Of a stretch of 64,000 nucleotides of DNA, positions 33,022-40,900 are shown piece after piece. The stretch is from NCBI GenBank assembly GCA_947628665.1, contig CANRAU010000009.1, positions 1-64,000 on the forward strand, written 5' to 3'. The DNA comes from an uncultured Clostridia bacterium. Lineage in GTDB: Bacteria > Bacillota > Clostridia > Oscillospirales > Acutalibacteraceae. Both the position numbers and the translations under genes were made by a program. The notes under the pieces are model-generated. The model was not told where the DNA came from, ran no database searches, and saw nothing but the letters and a program-made list of their open reading frames with translations. Numbering within the stretch: position 1 is the stretch's first letter; each line of letters starts with the position of its first letter.

Positions 33022-34116
33022 TCAGACGCGCGTGGGTTCTTCTTCCTCATCTTCATCCTTCCTGCGTGCGATGATGAGCAAAAGCAGGAAGAAGGTCAAC
33101 AGGAAGATCCCGCCCGCCACCAACGGGTACTCGCGAATCAGCGCGCCCGTTGTGGAGATCACAGGGTTGTCTGTGATGAAGTGCTTCTCCGTAGTGGGTT
33201 CTTCCGGCACAGGCTCTACAGGCGCTTGCCCGGGTACTACGGTAACGGTCCCGTCCGCATTGACGACAAAGTCGAGATAGAGATGTTCCGTATTTTCGGG
33301 AACGGTCACAAGCTGTGTGCCGTCCTCCAGCACGTCTACGGTTACTTCGGTTGCGTTCGGATCAACATGAACCGAGAAATTCGCAGAGCCGGCCACATTG
33401 CCGTCCTCATCGGAAATTTCTACAACATAGAAGCCGTCCTTGACGTCGTCCGCATTGTATGCGCCGTCTTTATCCGCATCCGCCGTGATGTCGCCGAAGT
33501 TGAAATCCAAATGCGCCTTCGGGAACGGATCTTCGCCGCGATGAACATGACCGCTCATGCCCATATGCGTACAGGGATCCCCCTGGTGATCATGGTCGCC
33601 GGGATTCGACGGGTCGTTCGGATTGGTCGAGCCGCCCGGATTTGACGGGTCGTTCGGATTGGTCGAACCGCCCGGATTCGACGGATCGTCCGGGTTGGTC
33701 GAGCCGCCCGGATTCGACGGGTCGTTCGGATTGGTCGAACCGCCGCCGTGTTCCGCGTCATCGCATTTTTCAAACGTAAATACGATGTCCATATCCGTGC
33801 TGATCTCGTTCAGTTTCAACTGCCCATAGCGTACTTGGTCGGTCACATCGACGCCGTTGACGGTTACCTTTTTCAGGTGGCTGTCATGCAGGCAGACAAC
33901 GTCCAGACCTAAATTCGCAAAGCGGTCAACCGTGATCGTTTCGGGGTTTTGGAGACGACGACCATTGTTGAGAATGTACCCGCCGTAATTGAATGATACG
34001 GTAATTTCATGGGTGCTCGGGACTACGGTTTTCAAATTTGCACTGTCGGCGAAAGCGCCAAGCTGCAACGAAAAACACAGCAGTAGGCAAAGTAGAATGC
34101 TGCAAGCTTTTTTCAT
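33022..34116 (-). CDS. secreted, C-terminally anchored surface protein with 12-residue repeats
   Basis: 364 residues. Signal peptide (residues 1-23), a beta-rich N-terminal domain, about four copies of a GGSTNPNDPSNP repeat, a His-containing stretch, a second beta-rich domain (ITADADKDGAYNADDVKDGF is dockerin/EF-hand-like in spacing of Asp/Asn), a Pro/Glu linker, and a C-terminal membrane helix with an acidic/basic tail. No LPxTG motif is present, so the helix itself may be the anchor. Last gene of the surface cluster; RBS AAGGAGGTGG precedes ATG 34116. Confidence 0.75.
   Translation of the reverse strand: MKKACSILLCLLLCFSLQLGAFADSANLKTVVPSTHEITVSFNYGGYILNNGRRLQNPETITVDRFANLGLDVVCLHDSHLKKVTVNGVDVTDQVRYGQLKLNEISTDMDIVFTFEKCDDAEHGGGSTNPNDPSNPGGSTNPDDPSNPGGSTNPNDPSNPGGSTNPNDPSNPGDHDHQGDPCTHMGMSGHVHRGEDPFPKAHLDFNFGDITADADKDGAYNADDVKDGFYVVEISDEDGNVAGSANFSVHVDPNATEVTVDVLEDGTQLVTVPENTEHLYLDFVVNADGTVTVVPGQAPVEPVPEEPTTEKHFITDNPVISTTGALIREYPLVAGGIFLLTFFLLLLIIARRKDEDEEEEPTRV
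33601..33750. repeat. 36-bp tandem repeat
   Basis: About four 36-bp units (of the kind GACGGGTCGTTCGGATTGG...) encode the Asn/Pro/Ser/Gly repeat of the surface protein. Units differ by single bases, so the array may vary in copy number. Confidence 0.85.
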
Positions 34117-34152
34117 GAAACCACCTCCTTAATACTACTAATCAATCGCAAG

Positions 34153-34644
34153 TTAAGCCGCTTCATAGGTAACCGTAAAGGTGACCGTGCCTGTGTATGC
34201 TGCGATCGGTGCATCCGCCCAATTTGCGATCGATACGCTGGGCTGCGTTTCGGGAGCCTGCTCGTTGCAGTCCGGCCCGAAGGTCGATTCTGCGCCGTTT
34301 TGGAGGGCAAAGGTCAACGTCTTTTCGGTCAGATTCGACGTCATTTTCCCCCCGTTGTTTTCCTCGGCCTTAACCTTCAGCTGTGCGCCGAGCGCAAGCT
34401 GCGTGGTTACTTTATAGCCAAGCTCATACGAATCGGTATCGCCCCAGGCGATGGTCACTTCTGCAGGGTAGCTCACGGTATAGGTCGAGGGGTCTTTCCC
34501 CTCTTTATCGGTCGTTTTGGTCGTCACATTTGTCTGACCGGTCGGACCCGTATCCTTCGTGATCGTTTGATCTGCCGCGAAAGCGGGTACACAGACCGCA
34601 AACAGCATAACGAGCGCAACAATAAGAGAAATTGCTTTTTTCAT
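34153..34644 (-). CDS. small secreted IPA-W domain protein 1 of the surface array
   Basis: 163 residues. Signal peptide ending AFA (about residue 23), then one beta-rich domain. Conserved points: YTVSYPAEVTIAWGD, a YKVTTQLALGAQLKV strand, LTFALQNG, and the final TGTVTFTVTYEAA. ATG 34644 sits 8 nt from AGGAG; the ATG two codons upstream is only 2 nt away. No membrane anchor. One of seven tandem paralogues; family not recognised. Confidence 0.8.
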   Translation of the reverse strand: MKKAISLIVALVMLFAVCVPAFAADQTITKDTGPTGQTNVTTKTTDKEGKDPSTYTVSYPAEVTIAWGDTDSYELGYKVTTQLALGAQLKVKAEENNGGKMTSNLTEKTLTFALQNGAESTFGPDCNEQAPETQPSVSIANWADAPIAAYTGTVTFTVTYEAA

Positions 34645-34670
34645 AATCATTACTCCTATTCAAAACGCGT

Positions 34671-35165
34671 TTAATCAGTTGCGGGAATGTATGTAACCGT
34701 AAAGGTCATTGTGCCGACATATTCGGCGATCGGAACGCCCGCGAAGCTCGCGATTTGCACGGTGGGCTTCGTCACGGGGGAAGCCTCGTCGTTTACTTCG
34801 TGGAAGGTTGCGGCTTCGCCGTTTTGGAGGGCAAAGGTCAGGGTCTTATCCGTACCGACCGCCTTCATTGCGCCCGCATTGTCCGCCGCAACGGCAACCG
34901 TCAGCTGATCGCCCAGCAACAGCTGGGAGGTCACGGTATAGTTGACTTCCTTCTCAGCGGTGTCGTTCCAGTCGATCTGCACGTCCGCCGGAATTTTGAT
35001 CGTATACGTATACGAGTCCGTCGCCGCGTCGATATTCGTCTTTACTTCCACTTTGCCTTCCTGCGGCACAGTATCCTTGGAAATCTCTTGCTCTACCGCA
35101 AAAGCGGGTACACAAACCGCAAACAGCATGGCGAAAGCAACGACGAGAGAGATAACTTTTTTCAT
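34671..35165 (-). CDS. small secreted IPA-W domain protein 2
   Basis: 164 residues. Signal peptide (ending AFA), then YTIKIPADVQIDWND, YTVTSQLLLGDQLTV, LTFALQNGEAATF and a final YVGTMTFTVTYIPATD. Closest to protein 1 of the array, judging by LTFALQNG and spacing. No cysteines or anchor in the mature part. Confidence 0.8.
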   Translation of the reverse strand: MKKVISLVVAFAMLFAVCVPAFAVEQEISKDTVPQEGKVEVKTNIDAATDSYTYTIKIPADVQIDWNDTAEKEVNYTVTSQLLLGDQLTVAVAADNAGAMKAVGTDKTLTFALQNGEAATFHEVNDEASPVTKPTVQIASFAGVPIAEYVGTMTFTVTYIPATD

Positions 35166-35201
35166 AATGATCTCGCTCCTGTTAAAGCCTTATCAGACAG
35201 C

Positions 35202-35708
35202 TTATACGGGAACGTAGGTTACCGTGTAGGTCAGGGATACCTTATACACGGCAATCGGAACGCCGTCAAAGCTGTTGACTTGGATGGTGGGGGACTGCGG
35301 CGCGGTTGCGTTATCGTTGACCTCGCCGAATGTCGCTGCGTCGCCGCCCGTAAGCGTGTAAGACAGGAAGTTCACTTCGTCGCCGTCGGGTTTCATTTTG
35401 TTCTCGGCGTCGCCGTCGATCTTCACTTTCAGGGATTCGCCCTTTTGAAGCTGGGAGGTCACATGATAGGCTACATCCTGTGCCTTGGTGTTGCCCCAGG
35501 CGATCTCTACATCCGCGGGAATGGTCACGGTGTAGGAACGCACTTCCTCGCCGGCTTCATTGGTTGTTTTGGTAAAAACATCTACTTTTTGGGGATCTTT
35601 CGGAGTCGGCTGTCCATCTGCGCCGCTTGTAATATCGGCCGCAAAAGCAGGAACGCAGACCGCAAACAGCATAATGACTGCCAGCAAAACAGAAATTGCT
35701 TTTTTCAT
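35202..35708 (-). CDS. small secreted IPA-W domain protein 3
   Basis: 168 residues. Signal peptide, YTVTIPADVEIAWGN, YHVTSQLQKGESLKVKI, then TLTGGDAATFGEVND and a final strand LTYTVTYVPV. This copy is the most similar to the C-terminal domain of the 1823-residue protein (both have WG(N/D)xKAQDV followed by Y). RBS present upstream. Confidence 0.8.
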   Translation of the reverse strand: MKKAISVLLAVIMLFAVCVPAFAADITSGADGQPTPKDPQKVDVFTKTTNEAGEEVRSYTVTIPADVEIAWGNTKAQDVAYHVTSQLQKGESLKVKIDGDAENKMKPDGDEVNFLSYTLTGGDAATFGEVNDNATAPQSPTIQVNSFDGVPIAVYKVSLTYTVTYVPV

Positions 35709-35750
35709 AATGGTCTACTCCTCACAAAAACTGTATAAAACTTACTTTCC

Positions 35751-36254
35751 TTACGCCGCAGGAGCCGTGTAAGTTACCGTAAAGGTTACAGATCCGGTGT
35801 ACTTGGCGACTGCCTGATCGAAAGCATTCACCCTGACCTTGGGCTGTGCCGTGGGGGTCGTACCCTTGTCGTTAAGGCCTGTGAATTCCTGTGTGTCATT
35901 GTCGCTCAAGGTGAAATACAGATAGGTCACGCCGTCGTCCGATTCCAGTTTCATTTTACCGCTGTCGTCCGCCTCCACGGCAACGGACAGCTTCGCGCCA
36001 TATAACAAAACCGATTCGATGCTATACGCCAAATCGTGATCTGTCTTGTCGTCCCAGGAGATGCCGAGATCGGCGGGAATGGTCACGGTGTAGGTGCTGG
36101 TCACATCTGTAATGTCGGTATAAACATCGACCTGATACGGTCCTTCCGGAGTTGGCTGTCCGGTCGCGTCGTTTTTCACTTCAACCGCAAAAGCGGGTAC
36201 GCAGACGGCAAACAGCATGCATACTGCCAATAAGACAGATAAGAACTTTTTCAT
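35751..36254 (-). CDS. small secreted IPA-W domain protein 4
   Basis: 167 residues. Signal peptide, YTVTIPADLGISWDD, YSIESVLLYGAKLSVAV, YFTLSDNDTQEFTGLND and final YTGSVTFTVTYTAPAA. Pairs with protein 3 in the pre-domain stretch (GQPTP followed by VDV). Confidence 0.8.
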   Translation of the reverse strand: MKKFLSVLLAVCMLFAVCVPAFAVEVKNDATGQPTPEGPYQVDVYTDITDVTSTYTVTIPADLGISWDDKTDHDLAYSIESVLLYGAKLSVAVEADDSGKMKLESDDGVTYLYFTLSDNDTQEFTGLNDKGTTPTAQPKVRVNAFDQAVAKYTGSVTFTVTYTAPAA

Positions 36255-36323
36255 TGCGCAAACTCCTTTCCGTACAAATTTAAAAGGGTTGCTTTTTCAG
36301 CATTCTGCCGAAAGAGGGGATAA

Positions 36324-36803
36324 TTATGCGTCAACAACGGCTACGGTGAAGGTCAGGTGCGCTTCATACCCTGCAACAGGCGCGGTCTTCCAGTTTTCCT
36401 CGGTAATGCCGATGTTGAGCGTGTTGGTCTGGGTGGTGGTAACAGTATCGACCGTCACATCCGTGTCGCCGCCGAGGGTGTAATCCAGCGTGTAATCCAA
36501 ATATTTCATTTGCTCGTAGTCTTTATGCTTCGTAACCTTGACGCTCAGCTGTTTGCCGGCTGCCAAATGGGTGGTGGAGGTGTACTGGATGTCGGTGTTC
36601 TTAGTGTTCCAACTGATGTGAGTCTCTGCGGGATATCTCACTTCGAACGTACCGCCCGCCATAGTTCCGGTGTCGACCTTTACCATCGCGTCGCCGGTAT
36701 TCGCACCCTTATCTGTGAGCGAATTCTCTACAACAGCAAACGCGGGGATAGAAATTGCGCAGATCATAAGCACTGCAAGTGCAACAGAAAGAACTTTTTT
36801 CAT
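36324..36803 (-). CDS. small secreted IPA-W domain protein 5, more diverged
   Basis: 159 residues. Signal peptide, FEVRYPAETHISWNTKN, TTHLAAGKQLSVKV, a variable middle, and final YEAHLTFTVAVVDA. The Ile of IPA is Tyr here. The NTKNTDIQY segment groups it with protein 6. Confidence 0.78.
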   Translation of the reverse strand: MKKVLSVALAVLMICAISIPAFAVVENSLTDKGANTGDAMVKVDTGTMAGGTFEVRYPAETHISWNTKNTDIQYTSTTHLAAGKQLSVKVTKHKDYEQMKYLDYTLDYTLGGDTDVTVDTVTTTQTNTLNIGITEENWKTAPVAGYEAHLTFTVAVVDA

Positions 36804-36892
36804 GATAAAACTCCTTTTTTTATATTAGATTGGGATTGCTTTGCGGAATGCTTGTAGGATTTGCTGATGGGGCTTGTAAATGAGGTAGTGGC

Positions 36893-37378
36893 TTACGCGC
36901 CCAAAACGTCGACGGTGAAGGTCAGGATGTCTTCATACTGACCGACAACCGCTTGGTTCCAGTCGTCCGCCGTGATGTCAACGGAAATGGTCTTGTCGGC
37001 CGCAGGATAAATCACAGGGCCTGCGCTCGTGAACGCGGTATCGCCCGAAAGCGCATAGGGCAGGGCGAAGCTGTCCGAAACGGATGCCTGATAGGTCATT
37101 TCGTTGTCGCCCGCGACGTCGATTTGCAGGCTCTTACCGTAGCCAAGGTGGGATTCTACCGAATAGGTCAGTTCGGTGTTCTTGGCGCCCCAGGTGATCT
37201 CGGTATCCGCAGGGATGCTGACGGTGAACTTTTCGGCGGATTCGCCGTGTTCGTCGGTCATGGTCGTCTTAACGATGGTCGTACCCGAGCCGGGGGCAGT
37301 CAAGTCCGCGAATGCGGGGATCATCATAGCGAACGCCATAACGAGCGCCAAGACAAGTGCGAGAGTCTTTTTCATCAT
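36893..37378 (-). CDS. small secreted IPA-W domain protein 6
   Basis: 161 residues. Signal peptide ending AFA, FTVSIPADTEITWGAKN, YSVESHLGYGKSLQIDV, LPYALSGDTAF, then DITADDWNQAVVGQYEDIL and TFTVDVLGA. AAGGAG precedes the paired ATGs. The 88-bp gap to protein 5 has no obvious terminator or promoter. Confidence 0.78.
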   Translation of the reverse strand: MMKKTLALVLALVMAFAMMIPAFADLTAPGSGTTIVKTTMTDEHGESAEKFTVSIPADTEITWGAKNTELTYSVESHLGYGKSLQIDVAGDNEMTYQASVSDSFALPYALSGDTAFTSAGPVIYPAADKTISVDITADDWNQAVVGQYEDILTFTVDVLGA

Positions 37379-37411
37379 GTATACTCCTTTTCAAAAAATT
37401 TGTTTGCACCG

Positions 37412-37864
37412 TTATTTCACATATTCAGCGGTAAACGTCAGCGTATCGGTATGCTCGCCCGCGGCCGCCTTTTTCCACTGGTCTGCACCGATATTCACGG
37501 TAAGCGGGTAGCTCTTGCCGGCCTCGCCGGGGGCGAAGGTGATACCGTCCGCACCTGCGAGCGTGTACGCGATCGTCTTTTGCGCGTCTGCCGTGTTGAC
37601 GAGCTTGTAAGCGTTCTGCGACTCTACGCGCACGTCTACCTTCGCGGCGGGTTCGATCCAGAGGACAGTCGCCGCCACTTCGCCGATGGCGGTCGAAGAC
37701 GCTTCCCAATCAATGGTGGTGTCGGCGGGGTAGGTTAGCTGATAGGAAGGGCCGTTCCCGTCCGGGCCGTTTTCGGTATAAATCCTGGTGTCATCGGCAA
37801 AAGCGGGGATCGCACAAACCGCCAACATCAACAGCGCAAGGACGAGCGAAAGGGCTTTTTTCAT
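37412..37864 (-). CDS. small secreted IPA-W domain protein 7, shortest
   Basis: 150 residues from ATG 37864, which lies 9 nt after AAGGAG; a TTG three codons upstream overlaps the ribosome site. Signal peptide, YQLTYPADTTIDWEASS, a variable middle, IAYTLAGADGITF and final HTDTLTFTAEYVK. It is the copy closest to the giant gene in position but not in sequence. Confidence 0.78.
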   Translation of the reverse strand: MKKALSLVLALLMLAVCAIPAFADDTRIYTENGPDGNGPSYQLTYPADTTIDWEASSTAIGEVAATVLWIEPAAKVDVRVESQNAYKLVNTADAQKTIAYTLAGADGITFAPGEAGKSYPLTVNIGADQWKKAAAGEHTDTLTFTAEYVK

Positions 37865-37908
37865 GGTTCTCAACTCCTTTGCAGTAGATTTACTTTATTT
37901 GCTAAAGC

Positions 37909-40900
37909 TTATTGTGTACTGCCATCCGAATAGGTGACGGTATAGGTAAGCTTCGTTTGGTATTTGTCGGGTACCTTGCCGGACCAATCGGTAACAGTTA
38001 GGGTGGGCTTGGGATCGGGCAACGTCTGCTCAGTCATTTGCCCCTCGAACCTCTTTTGGACGTCAAATTCCGCCGTCGTAAACGCGATCTTGGCGTTGGG
38101 GTCGTTGCTGCTGATTAGTTTGCCGGGCTCTGTGCCGGAGTCTTTGACCGAGACTTCGATATGTCCCTTAGACAAGGTGGTCAAGACCTTATAGGAGACG
38201 TCTTGTGCTTTGTCGTCGCCCCACTTAATGGGTATCTCGGCCGGAATCGACACGGTGTAGTTATCGCCGGGCGCGAAGAGAATCTTGATTTTCTTCGTCA
38301 ACGGCTGCTGATCGCCGCCAAGAAGCGGCGTGCCATCGCCATGGTAGAACTGCACGGTCAATGTATCCGACAGCGCAACCGGCACCTTGGGGTCGGCCGC
38401 CAAGCTCACGTTGAAGGTGAAGTTTAAGGGTGCGCCTTGTGTCGCCTTATTGTTCGCAACCTCGCCGATTTTCGTCTCTGTCTTTAAAGCCGAGGCGTCG
38501 TAGCTCGCATCCGCCGGTGTATTGGAGTCAGCCTTATTCGGAACGGTCGATTCGCTGGAGGGACGCGTGATTGCTACCGTATAGGCAGCCTCAGGATTCG
38601 AGCCGCCCTGCATCGTGACATCCGACATCAGTTTGCCGTTTTCGGAGGTGACGGTTATGTAGCTGAGCGATTCGGTGTCCGTCTGCGAGGGCAGGAACAC
38701 GGAATACTGCACGTTGTAGGTCGCCGAGCCTTGGAGTTCATCCGGCGTCAACGTGACGGTCGCCTCCTCAAGGTCTTTGTCGCTGTTCAGCGCGACCTGC
38801 TCGGCAGGGAACAGCGGATAAATACCGTCTGGATAAGTGTCCTCACCCTTTACCCTTGCATCGCCGTCTAATTTAACCTGGTCGGCTTCTTCGTGCCAAA
38901 GGTTATACAAATCCAAAATGCAGTAGTAAGCGGGAATGAGAGAATGGTACATTTCGTGCTGATCGTACAGCGTCTTCAGCTCAATGGTACTTTCGTTAAA
39001 CAGCTTTTTGTTTTGGATGGCGTCCAGCGTTTTCGCGTAATAGTCCTCATACTTCGCTTTGAGATGGAGAACGCCGCCATCCAATTTTACGCCGGTGCTG
39101 TTCCAAGTCGTCGTATCATCATCCTCCGGCGTGTTTGCCGCCCCCGCACCGCACTGGTAAGAATTGACGTTGCAGCGAAGCCTCTGGAGCGTAACGATAA
39201 TGCCATCGTTGTTTTCCTGACCGAGGTACAGTTCGCCGGGCAACATTTTCATATTTCTAAGAATGTACTTGGCGTAATAACCGAGGTCTGTGTACGCTTG
39301 CCACGCTTTGGAAAGTGTGCTGCCGCTCGAGTCGTTCAAATCCGTCGCAAGGGAGAAGAAGAATTTACCGACTGCCGAATCATCAGGAGATGCGTTTCCC
39401 GGGTCGTGGTACAGTTCCTCAATCTGTGCGTACGCGGCATTTGCGGCAGTTAACTCGCCCGCCATATACACCAGACGCTTGGCGTTGGCGTAAGCGTTTT
39501 CGAGTTCTGCTTTTGAACCCGCCAACTGCTCTTTCTCGGTTGGGGACAAGCGTGCATAGCTCTTTTCATACAGGTCGATGATTGCTTGCGCAGCCGCTTC
39601 GTCCGTCAAACCGTACTTGGCATAGTCGATTGTCCCATCTTTTATGTTATACAGGCCGGACATCTCGTTCTCATGACCGTTTCCTGTATACGACTCTTTT
39701 GTTTTGGAATCCCAGCCTGCAATCGCAGCTTGAATCGCGCTCACGTCCTGCTCGGCAGCGGGTCTACTGTGGTTTGTCGCCCAATCCTGATATGTCAGCA
39801 GCGTTTCATGCGCCTTTTTGACGGACTCATGCGTCGTTTGGAAAGCAGTCAAGCTATTGTAAGCCTGCAACGCCTCGTTGACAGCCGCCAGGAAAGCATC
39901 ATAATTCTCCCCGTAAGAGTAGGGGTCGATTGCATTGACCTTTTCTTCGAACTTCAACGCGCTTGAGGACTTGGAATCCGTCAACGCTTCAAAGAACGGG
40001 TCTGTATTCGGCCGAGCCGATTTATAGGCATTTTCGTCGTAGGAGAAGCCGACATTGTCGATGGTGAACGAGCGTCCGTCCATCTGCTTCGCGGCCGCCG
40101 CGCCGTCGGTATTCTTCACGTCCAAAGGCGCAACGCCAATCTGAACGCGGTAGATGCCGTTCAAAGCCTCTTTGTCGGTGCTCATCGAATAGTTATAGTC
40201 TCTGCTTCCCACCGCGCCGCGCAAGCCCGACTTGAAATACTCCAGCGGAATCATGATATACCCGCGGTAATTGTCAAGGGACAGCTCCTCTACGCCGTCG
40301 TTGCCGCTCGAGCTGGAGGGCAGCGTATAAATTTTGTTGTCGACGTTGCACTGTACCCATTCGCCGGTATTGGGGGACAGCAGCCAAAAGCGTCTGTTGG
40401 CTGCGTTGGAGCCGAAGTCGAGCGGGAAATCTTCAAATTCGGAAGGCGCGTCCGCAGCGTCGTTGACATTGTTCGGGCAATAGGCATGGAGCACAACGGA
40501 CAAACGGAAATTGGAAAGCTGCGAGAAGTCGGCATAGAACACCAGGCAGATGGGCGGGTCGGCGTTGTTATTTGCAATGGTAATGTCGCTGCTTGCGAAG
40601 TCGCCCAAGGAATCCAGTCCCGTGGTCTGCTTACGAAGCTCAGCGGGGTCATCGTTCTCCGCCCCCTTACGGGTAAAGGAAACCGCCGTATAACAGCCGT
40701 TGTTTTCAGAATAATACTGGCTGTCGATGGTCGTCGTCAAGCCGTGCGTACCCATAAAGCCGTTTTCGTCTACGGTCGCCCAAGCGGGGTCCCAATAGAT
40801 GTCGCCGTTGCTCTTCAGGTTGTTGCCCAACGTATCGACAACGTTGCTATCGCTTGTAGCGTTATCACTTGTATGCCCATTGAAGGTATGCATGGTCGAG

